From Paramacrobiotus richtersi (taxonomy: Eukaryota; Tardigrada; Eutardigrada; Parachela; Macrobiotidae), in contig JAQGAU010000812.1 of assembly GCA_034698045.1 (NCBI GenBank), positions 1-23,650 of the forward strand: a DNA stretch of 23,650 nt, written 5' to 3'. Positions 1 through 10,548 of the stretch are shown here, piece by piece. Numbering within the stretch: the stretch's first letter is position 1; each line of letters starts with the position of its first letter. A model generated the notes under the pieces. The model made no database searches, was not told where the DNA came from, and saw only the letters and a program-made list of their open reading frames with translations. The position numbers were made by a program, and so were the translations under genes.

Positions 1-618
1 TGAAAATTAGACGGAGACGGATGCCTGCTACCATGCCAACCGCCTTCGCACGCCGCAAGTATGGCGTAGTAGATAATTTTGAACCGGTCCTCCAATCAAT
101 GATACATAAATTCACAATACTTTCGTTTTTCGATTTCGTGGCTGCCCAAAATGCGACAATGAAAGTCCCGACGCAAACTGATCTTACGAAGCGATTAAAA
201 TGGTATGAACGGTATTATGACCAAAATTCGTCTGGCGAAACAGCTTTGTGAAGCAGCGCAGCGTGCGACCGCCATGGGAAACGGCAGTAACATTCGCACC
301 TGTAACTGTTGCCGGTGAATACGGCTGGTTTTATTTATCCATAAAAGTACTTCTTTCTGCAATGGTTTCAGCCTCATACCGGTATCCTATTCGTGACTTT
401 GATCAATACAAAAAATACTGAACGGGAGGACGATCCATCCGTCTTTGGCAACGAAAAAAAACATCAAGGACCAAAAGGCTTGACAAAAAATAAACTTGTC
501 TTCCACTGGTCAAATTCACCATTTTCAGAAATTCTTTCACTTTGTTATAGTAGATTTGAGATACAAAAACAGTTCGAGAGAGGATGCAAGTTTTCCAGTA
601 GTAAGGCAAGAGAAAACA
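1..618. other. Non-coding flank, 3' side of the zinc-finger gene
   Basis: No gene could be supported here. A 76-codon plus-strand frame (21-251) has no recognisable domain and no clear splice context, so it is not called. On the minus strand, the TTTATT at 330-335 reads AATAAA. It lies about 285 bases past the stop codon of the zinc-finger gene and is a possible polyadenylation signal for it. The stretch is otherwise AT-rich, unremarkable sequence. Confidence 0.4.
330..335 (-). promoter_or_regulatory. Possible polyadenylation signal (AATAAA on minus strand)
   Basis: An AATAAA hexamer on the minus strand, downstream of the zinc-finger gene stop codon. The distance is compatible with a short 3' UTR. 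Such hexamers occur often by chance in AT-rich DNA. Confidence 0.25.
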
Positions 619-3600
619 TCAAAAACTACAGTTATGTCGAGTGGGCACCCAGTTCGCGCTAGTTCTCTCCGCTCCTTCTGGCGTCATATTCCACTCCTTC
701 TGGTGATCGGCACGGACATGCCAGATCAAGTGATCACGCTCCGCATAGCATTCCTTGCAATCCTATATACAACAGAAATCTGTTTGCATCACAACAGTTT
801 CAAAAGGCAAATTTTCTCATAATACAGAAGAACGAATAAAAAACCCCGTATTAATATTCTTAAATTTTTATCATTACACAACTGGAAATTTAGCTCATTC
901 AATAGTATTATTAAATATTATTCAAATTAACAAAAAAAAAGACTGAAGAATAACGACCACAAAAGGAAATTCATCTGAGTGTTGAATCGCCATTAACTGA
1001 TCGGAGCGAAGGAGTGTTGTTACAAATAAAAACCCTTGTTAACTAAACACAGAAATTCATTTAAGATTCTGATAAAAAGTAATCAGAATTGGTGATGAAT
1101 GCGTTAGGTTTTGTGTACAGATCTGCGTAATTTTCCATTACCTGCACGGGACAGAAATAATTGTACAGATAATGCGGCTTCGTTCCATCCGCGTTGTCCT
1201 CCGTTGTTGTCGCGTCAGTGATCGCTTGGCCAATAACTTTCCCCTTGATCTGCTGCACCAGCTTAGCTAGTTCCTACAAACCCGATATAATGGAAATTAT
1301 CCCAGTTCATAAACTATTGCAGTTTACCGCAGTAGCCCGCTCGGTGATGCTGGCCGGTCCGTCCAGCAGTTCGGGATGCATGGCCCGGATGTGCAACGGC
1401 ATCTTCTTTTCACTCCAGTGCATCAGCAGCCCACACTTCTGCAGAATACCCAATAATCAGTACGATAAACAATGAAGCCAACAAATTATACATGAGCATC
1501 AATAACCACCAAGAGTTATAATGTAGCTGGAAGCGACAGGTACTCGTACACACCAAAACATATTTTTTGGAACAGGCTAGGAACATGCGTCACTTGTTGT
1601 TGTTAGCCCACAAAAAGGCAAAAATCAACGAGAAACCCCATCAAACATAACTGTCGATTAAAAAAATTCAGGGATATCAATCCCAGACCATAAACAACAA
1701 ATTCAAAAAGTGAAAAATACGGAAGATGCGCAGCTTACCTGTACAGGACAACGCTCGTAGTACTGCGCTTGGTTGCCGACCCTGTCATCATGAACATCGA
1801 GATGGTTGCACATGACCCATTTGGCCACCGCCATAGTGCCGCGGCACGGACGAATCTTGCAGGTGTACAGAACCTTCTTATTCTGAAAAACACAATTCTG
1901 TGCATTCGGGAGCGCAGTAATGTCACCGCTCGATTGCATACCTTGACAATGGCATGAACGATAGCTTTCTCCGGTAAGCGCTGACTCGGCCACAACTGAC
2001 TGCACTCCCTAGTCCAATCCGGCAGTTTTTTCCACGAGTCCAGATGTTTGATGTACTTGATGTCTTCTTCCTGTGATACAGCAGCTCACTCTTTACAACA
2101 TAAATTCTACAGGCAATCAGCCTACTTACCGGAACATCTTCCAGGTTGTCTTCTTCCTCATTCTGATAGCATAAAGATGCTCCCATTTTGTTAAAATAGA
2201 CACGATGTTTTTTCTTGATGTGATACTCCAGTATTCCGTCCATCGGGTCATACTTAACGACCTCACACCCCTGTGGCTTGCCGTTGCAGGCCGGTGGACA
2301 TGGGCAGGACAAGTTTATCTAGCGAGAAAACACCAAAACTCCGTCGCTGATGAAAAAGACTTTGACTGTATATTTTGTCTACTCTATATTTATGCCATGT
2401 ACATTATGTTCACAATATCACTGACTGTGGACTTAAGTATTCTTCATTGCATATCCACGAATAATATTTTTAAGGAAAATCTACTGTTAACAATATAACC
2501 TGTCTAGTCGGTCTTTGTTTAGTCCATTAAAAATTTCCGTCGACTATATAAAAGCATAAAAAATTACAGTACGACATTATCACTATTAAAACAGTTAATC
2601 AATCATCATACGTTCCATCATCCGCATAAACTTGCAAGTAATAAAATAACAAGAAGACTGAACCGCCGAAGAAGCAACCAAGAGCGAGCCACGCTATACT
2701 ACGCACGTAACTTCGAATACCTGTACATGAACCAGTTTATGCTTGGCTTCCAAGTGCTCCTTCAAATACTGCGGAGCATGCGCCCGGAATGATTCACATC
2801 CCTCCAATCTCTCGTTATCCGGGTAGGGACAGCGCAGCGGATGAAACAGCATCTACAAAAGCCACCATGGTAAAAAGCATACATGGTCGACGAAAATTAT
2901 TAAAAACTTAGCCAAAATCGCAGTCAACCGGACAGCAAAGTCTACATCATTATTATACCATCTCGAAAATAAAAAAGAGTATGCAAATATGCAGAAAAAT
3001 TAACTATAAGATGACACTGACACAGAGATTTAACACAACCTTGGAAACCGAACAACAAAGCGTAAAGAAAGATGGAGATAGTGTCGAGAAACAAACAGCA
3101 AGACAATAACATTATTTATAACTAAAATTTCGTGCAACGCAGCAAAGAAAACCAAAAATTCCCAAAAGAAAGAAAATTCCAGCCCAACGTGCCTGCTGAC
3201 ACATATCCCGAAACTGTGATATGATAAAAATTAATCCATCAACTAATAATGATTCAACTTACACATGGGCTGCCCATCACCAGCACATGGGTCAAGGTTG
3301 TCGCCTTCGATTTTCGAATGATGAGATTCACTCTAATTTCCTGAGCTGAAACCTCGCGATCCGGACGCGCCAACGTGGAACAATATTCCTACAACCAACA
3401 AACACCAATCCCAGCCTCAAAATCGATCTGTCGACACTCGACCACCGTTAAAACTACAGAAGAAAGCAAATATAAAAGACTTATGATAATTTATCATTAC
3501 TAACGTGGCAGAAAACGCGAAAAGTGCACTCAAAAATGACAAAATAGAGGAACCTTCCGTGGCTTTTGCCATCCAGACTCATCCAGTGCACTGTTACTGT

Positions 3601-4095
3601 GTACACATTACAGACATTTCACGGACGCGAACTTAACCAGTAATCAATGCCACTGTACGTATTAATTAAGCTATTCCTGAAAATTGCGAGGCCAGCTTGC
3701 TTAAGCCTGCCTAAAAGTTGAAAAAAATCGACAAAGCTCAGAAACTGACTTTTAAAGGGATGGTTCAACTTCCATTGTACCACAATAATTATCCAATTAC
3801 TATTTGACAGGATTCCGTTAACAATACACAGATTCTAGCCAGCCCTTGACAGGAGACTGGTCTCGAATAGTTAACCCACCACAGATTCTGCACGCCGTTT
3901 TACGAGATCCTTATCAGCGCGTTCTTTGTAATCCTCATCAGCGCGTTCGTTATAGAGACTCTCGTCCGAGCTGCTAGTGGACGAAGTTCCATCGCTCTTC
4001 ATACCAGAACCCTTTCTCGACCCAGAGATGTTCCTTGAAGAGCGCATTTTCCCTCCCCCCTCCATTCGCTCATCGAGGATCTTCTTTGATGCCAT
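619..4095 (-). CDS. Multi-exon C2H2-like zinc-finger protein, family not recognised
   Basis: Nine minus-strand exons assemble into one frame of about 440 residues: 3880-4095, 3263-3388, 2721-2852, 2130-2318, 1942-2070, 1739-1882, 1328-1438, 1142-1273 and 619-762 (stop TGA 619-621). All introns are GT-AG and phase 0, from 54 to 491 bp. The first exon encodes a Ser/charged, probably disordered N-terminus. Later exons carry roughly five Cys2-His2 modules of form C-x4-10-C-x12-14-H-x3/4-H. Examples are CPYPDNERLEGC followed by HLEAKH, and CPVQDCKECYAERDH followed by HVRADH. In two fingers the intron falls between the two cysteines, directly after CPVQ. The modules suggest nucleic-acid or protein binding, but I recognise no named family. 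The start is the ATG at 4093-4095; an in-frame ATG at 4123-4125 would add ten residues. The first donor (GTGGGT) is the weakest border. Confidence 0.72.
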
Positions 4096-4328
4096 GATTA
4101 CTGGTGGAAAATCTACTGCATTCACTAAAGTACTTTAATAAAGAAGTATACAAAGTCACAAAAGTCACTAATACTTCACAGTCCTCCACTCCACTTTTCG
4201 GAGATAACCGATTTTTTCGGACTACGTAAACGGTAAGTTGTAGCTTGGCCAAGGACCATAATTATCAAGTCGCAACAAGCTGCTATAGTTATAGTTGATT
4301 CAGACCAGTATTTGCAACTAGGGCTATA
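4096..4328. promoter_or_regulatory. 5' flank of the zinc-finger gene
   Basis: This interval lies between the first exon of the minus-strand zinc-finger gene and the MITE-like element, so it should hold the gene's promoter and 5' UTR. No convincing TATA box or repeated site was seen. The assignment rests on position alone. Confidence 0.3.
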
Positions 4329-4630
4329 GCCGTTCTCTAGCGGCGTGCGTGCACTACCTTCTCGTCAAGAGGAGAGTAGCCTCACGAAGCATTTTTAATG
4401 GTTTTAATGGTGAAGAATTGCAAAGGCTTTGGCTCCTTTTATGTGTGACTTGTGCTGGACGAGATCGCTGAAATGGGACGAAAATTCGCCCGAATATGCG
4501 TCGCGCGTGTTACGGAATACACTTATTACTATGCGGTCAGCGAGCGCGTACAGTCATGGCTGTTCTGAGTGTTCGTGACGCTGCGCTACTTCGATAAGGT
4601 AGTAGTATACGCACGCCGCTAGAGAACGGC
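4329..4630. mobile_element. MITE-like element with 22-bp perfect terminal inverted repeats
   Basis: Bases 4329-4350 are repeated exactly in reverse complement at 4609-4630 (22 of 22). The similarity continues inward less perfectly: ACTACCTTCTCG on the left matches the reverse complement of CGATAAGGTAGT on the right. The unit is 302 bp with no open frame of interest, as expected for a non-autonomous DNA transposon. No clear target-site duplication was found, so the superfamily is not assigned. It sits just upstream of the zinc-finger gene. Confidence 0.7.
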
Positions 4631-5974
4631 GTTTGTTACTCTGCTTGCAGGTATTGGTTCTCGCAGTTTTGTTTGATGAGGTCATAACATGACTTCACAG
4701 GATGTAACCTGTTAGGCTGGCCTGTTGCTCTTGAATTTCCCACGGTTAGCAGACATCAGGCTGCAGTTGATTACTTTTGGTACGGTAGCGACCTGCGGGG
4801 ACGTAGTCAACTGTTGTTCTCCCGACGTTAAAAAATTGTCCATTACAGTCCATAACTTGATATATCGCGTTTTGTTACCGTTTGTACCTGTTACAGTTCT
4901 GACTTGCGTGAGCGCTCTCCCAAACTTCATAATCATGCCACTAACTTTGGTAAGGACAAAATCTATTGTATCTTTTTCAGTATGGTTAATTCCAAGGAAT
5001 ATGATAATTATCGTAGATATTGGCCACACTGGCCGATACAATTATACCGCATTAACACAGTATATTCATTATTTTGCCAGCATAACTGTTATTTCTGTAC
5101 CGTGTTACTGAAGTTCCAACTGAACCCCTGCTACGCAGTACGCACCAAGAACTGAAAGTCAATTCTTTTGCCTTTTTAGCATGTTCCACAGAATCCGAAG
5201 CCGTTGCCTCCTGGGTTTCAAACAATACGGCATTTTGTTACGGACTGGCATCAGCAGAATCACGTCAACTCCTTGTATAACTTGTGCATAGGATCTGCCA
5301 TAAAGAGCGAGGAAAATCCGGAGTTGAGCAACTGGGCGTACATCCAGTCACCGTTTAAGATGGGAGCGGAGAGTAGAAGTAGGTACTGTAGCCGGTCAAG
5401 CATAATTAATTTGTACGTGTGACTCACGGGTGACGCTCGTGTATTACATCCTTTACTGGTAAATTTTTCAAGGGCAGTTTACATAAAATTTCGAAGCGTT
5501 TTTAGTGTTTCCTTGAACCAGTAGCTCAATACTCGACGATTCAACGTTCCACTTAAAAGTTAACACTGCTCTCCGGTTGACTAGCTTGAAGATACCAGTC
5601 GTAAAGAAAATTAAAAGATGTCGGCGATGATAATCTACCGCACTTTACTGATGTCGACTATGGCGGCTGACCTATGAGTTTTAAGTTTGCGAAGTCGATT
5701 ATGTAAGAAAACATTTCGTATGTAATTAGACAAGGAGAGTCAATATTATACAGTATCAGACAGGATAGATCCGATAGAACGTCCTGCGAAACCATATTGC
5801 ACTTGCTGATTTGGCCTTGGTCAGGGATGGCGCATGTGCTCAATTCCTGATCGTTTTCGGTCGATTTCTTTAAAATTTGATTCTGTAGCTGTACTTCAGT
5901 TTGTACTGGTTTCTTAAAAGGTGTGCTATGGTAGTGATACAGTATGGTGCTTCATCTACAAAATATGCATTGAC
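4631..5974. other. Intergenic, no supported gene
   Basis: Open frames overlap on both strands at 4712-5111, one of them hydrophobic (plus) and one mixed (minus), with no recognised domain. A plus-strand frame at about 5181-5422, just after a pyrimidine-rich TTTTTAG, looks mildly exon-like but could not be joined to neighbours. Nothing here is called as a gene. Confidence 0.4.
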
Positions 5975-6202
5975 ATGCGGCCACCGCGTTTCGTGGGGGC
6001 AGTTAGGGAACCTCTCGCAGTGGAACAAAAATGCATGGAAAACTTTAGTTCCGATTACAGAAAGGCTATCGCAAGGAGACATTACGAAGTTGACAAGGTT
6101 CAAACATTGAAAAAACATCCATGGTCACTATCCGACCCATCAAAACGAACTGCAAGTGTCGCTAAAACAGCAGCTGCGAAACCACCACTACTGCCAAACT
6201 AA
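5975..6202 (+). CDS. Possible small hypothetical protein or terminal exon
   Basis: A 75-codon frame runs from the ATG at 5975 to TAA at 6200-6202; the open frame itself extends upstream to about 5921. The composition is protein-like and basic: a charged middle with motifs such as DYRKAIARRHYEVDK and a Pro/Ala/Lys-rich tail ending KPPLLPN. There is no signal peptide, membrane segment or known motif. It could be the last exon of a gene whose upstream exons I could not place, since AG acceptors precede it, or chance. No family was recognised. Confidence 0.25.
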   Translation: MRPPRFVGAVREPLAVEQKCMENFSSDYRKAIARRHYEVDKVQTLKKHPWSLSDPSKRTASVAKTAAAKPPLLPN

Positions 6203-7675
6203 CTTGATGTTTCAAAAAGTAAAAACGTAGTCGATCTAGTTTAAAAAAATAGTAAAAATTGATCACCACCCGTTATCGTACTACCTGTTTATTGTTAATG
6301 CATAACTAAACATCTGTCTGTTTATAAAATTACAGCCTGAATGCATTATCTACTGGTACAGTGCCCTGCTCGAGCTTCGAGGCTATAGTGAGAAGTGGTA
6401 ACAGAAATCGGCAGAGCGATGCTGGAAACTTGAGCCCTTCCAGAACTGTGAACGAGAACATCGACTAGTCGAAATACTTTGAACTTTTCCAATTGTAAAG
6501 ATGTCACTGGCAGCGTATGCTAAGTTTGTCAAATGTCAAAACCGTTTATCAGCTCTGGACTTGCCTGTATGTAATAATAATATGTACCTGCCAACAGAAT
6601 TAACTTCGTAACTTAACCTCGTTCGTAGCAGAGGGCGATGCAGTATCCACCACATATATAAAAAGGAAGTTTAGGGAACGGTAATCCAGCTCCTGCGGGT
6701 AACCTTGATGTATTAAGGCGAATTTCTGTATGTAGTATTAAGTACGAGGTGCAAGTATGACGTACTTAAAAAGTTCTACAACTAACCTCGCAGCTCCGCT
6801 CCCTGCAGTCCATTCAAAGTGGTTTCGTTTATTTATTATAAACGTTTGTTTGATCTTTCTTGTAAAACCAGAAGAGAGGGCAGCAGGAAAATAAAAGCCG
6901 AAGTGATTTTGTTGGCGCTGTCAACACCAGTTTTCGATACCACTTGAATAATTTGTTAAGCCATTATTTTTAATAAACCAGGGCTCTTGTGCGGATATTT
7001 AGGACGGACATGCTTTGGCTTATAAATATAATTTGACCGAGGCTCCGCAGACTCGGGGTGGGTCAGGTACCAATGGTTTCGTAAAAAAAAAACCAACTCT
7101 GGCTGCATTAAGATATCAGCTTTCGTAGACGAATTAACCGATAACATTCTACAACACAACTATTTACCATGAGTTATGCGGCGCAAAGACATGCGTTGCT
7201 TGCCTTTTGGTTCGACGAGGACAAAATTATGTGTAAAAAGCTCCACAGTTTGCCGGCTGATAGGATTATTTTATAATAATTTGCAGGGAAGGTGAGTTTC
7301 CAATTGTAATTTTTTGAGAACCCAGGAAGAGAGATTTCAGTGGTCACGGCCTGCCACAGCAGAAGGATGAATGGACGTACAAACTCAGTTGTTCATTTCC
7401 CGAAACACTGCAAACCAGTGGAAACAAATAAATTTCTGCGCACGCTTGATTGAGTAAACAGAACTGAAATACTTGCATTCAGAGATTCTGACGCTGTTTC
7501 CCACCATTTCGAGATTTCAATGAAATTTTTTTTCGTGTATGCATGAATGATTCTTTTCTAAGATAAAGTGGCAGCGCTGTATCAGCTTCGTTTGGTTGGG
7601 CGGAAAAGGTGACAGTTGCGGTACTTTTTGCATGTATCTCGTATAGATGAAACCACAACACCGCCGCACCGGTAA
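6203..7675. other. Intergenic, no supported gene
   Basis: No frame with recognisable content or a consistent splice chain. A minus-strand frame of 67 codons (6956-7159) has a Pro/Lys/Tyr-rich end but no other support. TATATATAAAAA at about 6653-6664 resembles a TATA box, but no gene follows that it could serve. Confidence 0.4.
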
Positions 7676-8180
7676 ACACTAAACTAACCTCCGTTATGAT
7701 TTAGCACATCAAATCACAATGTCCAGAAATCCGCTTGTGCGCGCAACTTCCGCATGTTGCATAATAGTCGCGAAAAGTTTAAACGTGTTTCCTTCTCAAA
7801 CAGCTCAGCGTTTCATCCAACCTTCTTGAAGTTTTCATGATAAATGCACATATTCGAATATTATGATCGTTCTGAAGTCTGATCCAGTCTCAGCCAGCAC
7901 GTACAGTATGTTTCTGAAATTTTAAAGTGAATATCGATTCATTAAAAAATTTCAAAAGCGTAACTCCGGACTGGAATTGGTTCAGAACGATCATGATATA
8001 TATTTGCATTTATCATGAAGGTTTCAAGAAGTTTGGACGAAACACTGGGTTATTTGAATGGCTACTGCGCAACGACTGGACGATGCGCGTACAAACGGAT
8101 TTCTGGACATTGCGAATTGAATCAACAATTATTGATGGTCTAGCTAATGCATTCTAAGTCATACCGGAGGCTAGTACAAG
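7676..8180. mobile_element. Imperfect foldback (inverted-repeat) element, about 500 bp
   Basis: The two halves are reverse complements of each other with scattered differences. Exact paired blocks include 7717-7732 with 8098-8112 (CAATGTCCAGAAATCC), 7834-7848 with 8005-8019 (TTCATGATAAATGCA) and 7863-7876 with 7980-7993 (ATGATCGTTCTGAA). Outer ends also pair (CCTCCG near 7688 with CGGAGG near 8164). The centre at 7915-7954 is itself a near-palindrome. There is no coding capacity of note. This fits a decayed foldback or MITE. Outer limits are approximate and no target duplication was seen. Confidence 0.7.
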
Positions 8181-8399
8181 GTCTCCAGGTGAGCGGGTGT
8201 TGTGGTTTAACCAACTCTTATGACAATACGCAGAAACTTTCCCTAAGGTTCGTGTGCGACAATTATTAAAACTCTCAAAGAAAACATTCCTGAATTTGTT
8301 TACTTATTGTTAGTGCCGCCGGTTATGCATAAAACATACGGAAACAAGTCCAGACAATTAAATTTTCTTAACGGAAAAGCTTGATCTTTGATGTTATTC
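8181..8399. other. Spacer between two inverted-repeat elements
   Basis: A short AT-rich spacer with no gene and no repeat recognised. Confidence 0.4.
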
Positions 8400-9016
8400 C
8401 ATTGTAGGAAACCGCTATAGGCATGCCCTTTCACCTCCGTTTGCTATAGGCACCCCGTTTTGAATTAATTAATAGACGCATTCCTCTGATCATTTACTAT
8501 AGGCACATTTTCTGATGTTATATCACATTCCCAGTAAAGATGTTCACTTCTCTGATGTTCTACTTAAGCGTTTCATCCAGTTACTTTTGCACTTCGGACT
8601 TCGTAAATGACGAATCTTGATGCCCCAAATTCGGCAAGGATCCAGAACGACATACAATAGACGGCTGGATAGTCTCGTTTTGAAAAGGCTTAAAGTTGCC
8701 ATCGAACTCTTCGAATTAAGCATATTCGTCCTTTAGATCGTTGTAGGTCGTTTTGAGTTCTGTCTGACGAGAAATTTATTACGGTCACTAATATTGTGCT
8801 GCAGGAGATAATATCATAATCCTGAACTCATTTTCAACTACCATAGTGCAAATTTTAGTGCAAAGTTTAGCTAGTGCAGGTATTCCTGAAAGTCACCATT
8901 TTATCATGATAATAAGCATTGCAGCAGCAATAAACGTTACAGTTATCCGTAGTTTGAAAAGGGTGCCTATAGTGATTCGGGTTGTATGGGGGTGCTTACA
9001 GTGGTACCCTACACTG
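8400..9016. mobile_element. Non-autonomous TIR element with CTATAGGCAC subterminal repeats
   Basis: About 65 bases at the left (8400-8464) match the reverse complement of the right end (about 8952-9016) imperfectly. Within the ends, CTATAGGCA recurs at 8415 and 8444, and again inside at 8497. Its reverse complement GTGCCTATAG is near 8964, with a diverged GTGCTTACAG at 8992. The right end read inward starts CAGTGTAGGG and is flanked outside by TA, resembling Tc1/mariner ends (TA target, CAGTG start). The left end is diverged (CATTGTAGG). No transposase is encoded. Confidence 0.65.
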
Positions 9017-9451
9017 TATCCTGAAATTACTACTAACACTGGAGAATCGTTTACAGCCAAGTTTCCACGGGAACAGAAAATGAAGCGGTTCTGGTTATAC
9101 CAAACGCGCTTTTGTATGACCCAACAAAAACTGAGAAATCTGGAAATCAGTAGAAGTGTTACCATGGGTCGGTTAACCGGAAGGCCCGGACCCTACGTAT
9201 GGTCACATCTATTCGACGTGGGTTTGGAAACGAATACGCTTTAATATAAGTACACATGCGTCACGGTAGCAGTGCTTTGCTACTTCAGGTGGTCCGTACC
9301 CACATGACTGGTCAGTTTTGGTTCCATTGCAAATCGAAAGGAACAACAACGGCAAAAGCTGGCTGGCAAGCAAATGCTCGCCGGTCATGCGATTACATAA
9401 ACCAAGCAGTTTTTACCAAAGCCAGATGGTCAGCATGATGACCTTAGCGAT

Positions 9452-9484
9452 AGCCTGTCCTGATAGCTGTCCAGCCTGTCCTGA
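9452..9484 (+). repeat. Short direct repeat AGCCTGTCCTGA, two copies
   Basis: The 12-mer occurs at 9452-9463 and again at 9473-9484, directly abutting the left arm of the hairpin that follows. It may be a slippage product. Function is unknown. Confidence 0.5.
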
Positions 9485-9554
9485 AAGTTATCAACGAAGC
9501 CCGCCGTATATTTTTCACGAAAAAAATATACGGCGGGCTTGGTTGATAACTTTC
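9483..9554. repeat. Compact hairpin, 33-bp arms with a 6-base loop
   Basis: 9483-9515 pairs with 9522-9554 at 32 of 33 positions, leaving CACGAA as loop. The arm includes AGCCCGCCGTATATTTTT. Such a strong stem could be a small MITE, a foldback remnant or a structured RNA precursor. There is no evidence of transcription. Confidence 0.75.
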
Positions 9555-9605
9555 ACAAACAATTTGTTACGGAATTTATAGCAAAACTGTGGTTCAGATG
9601 TAATG

Positions 9606-10265
9606 CTTAAGGCCAGAGCTAGCAGACGACAGTGAGCCCAGAATAGTTTGTTTTTTCGCGCTATCTGCAAGTTTAAAAATAGTTCCGCACAATGGCGCAT
9701 GCGCACGGCATTCAGCTGCACAATGGTGTGCCGCGATCCTCTCTGGCCCCATTGTCCACTAAGCTATTCATCAAACAATGAAAAAACTTTGAACGCTAAT
9801 TCTGAATGAGAAAGTTTTTCCGATTTACGATTGCGAGACGACAATCGACGTCTTTTCGTCCAGAAAGACTAACAACCGAAACAAATCTTGAAAAAGTTCA
9901 ATAATGATTAAATAAATCCAAACAAACACTTCTTAAAAAGTGTTTTTTCGGATTTATTTCGTTATTTTTGAATTTTTTTCAAGATCTGTTTCGGTTGTTA
10001 GTCTTTCTGGACGAAAAGACGTCGATTGTCGTCTCGTAATTCCAAATCCGGAGAACTTTCTCATTCAGAATTAGCGTTCAAACTTTTTTCATTGTTTGAT
10101 GAATAGCTCAGTGGACAATAGGGCCAGACAAGATCGCGGCACACCATTGTGCAGCTGAATGCCTTGCGCATGCGTCCATTATGCAGCGCTAATTTTAAAC
10201 TTGCAGATATTGCAAAAAAACAAGCTATTCTGGGCTCACTATTGTCTGCTAGCGGTGGCCTTAAG
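9606..10265. mobile_element. Large foldback element, about 660 bp, nearly pure inverted repeat
   Basis: The left half (9606 to about 9935) is mirrored by the right half (about 9937-10265) in reverse complement with modest divergence and almost no loop. The long run GACGTCTTTTCGTCCAGAAA and its partner TTTCTGGACGAAAAGACGTC are exact. Ends are CTTAAGGCC on the left and GGCCTTAAG on the right. No transposase frame is present. It is best read as a foldback transposon or a duplicated-inverted MITE. Differences between the arms imply it is not brand new. Confidence 0.8.
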
Positions 10266-10548
10266 GGTTTCACGGTATGCGGCACACATCAATGAAGACA
10301 TTTGAATGCCAATGGGGAAAGAACGGCAACGTGTAGCGTTATCATTCCTTTAATGAAGGGAAGCACAATGCCGCCATACTAAATACCTACATGTCACAAG
10401 ACACACACGAGAAATGAAACACCTGGCGCCTCGTTCTAATTTGGCGCTTTCTAAGGGGATAAAAGCAGCGATGTTGGAGAGTTCCAGGTCGCATTCCGTT
10501 TCATGCATACAGTACAATCGGCAGGAAAAAAATCGCAACGACATTACG
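10266..10548. other. 3' flank of the second four-TM gene
   Basis: No gene. On the minus strand an ATTAAA hexamer (10349-10354) lies about 195 bases past the stop codon of the neighbouring gene and is a weak candidate polyadenylation signal. Confidence 0.3.

Noticed and set aside
4712..5111. Overlapping 110-130 codon open frames on both strands
   Set aside because: Neither strand shows a recognised domain. The plus frame is a hydrophobic mirror of the minus frame, and splice sites around them are not consistent. A faint resemblance of the minus frame to hydrolase-like domains of retroelements was too weak to claim.
5181..5422. Exon-like plus-strand frame after TTTTTAG
   Set aside because: It could not be linked to another exon in phase, and alternative frames in the same stretch look equally plausible.
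6956..7159. 67-codon minus-strand frame with a Pro/Lys-rich end
   Set aside because: No motif, neighbouring exon or start context supports it.
9515..9721. Open frames inside and beside the hairpin and foldback elements (including 10061-10285)
   Set aside because: They fall in inverted-repeat DNA, so both strands show similar accidental frames.
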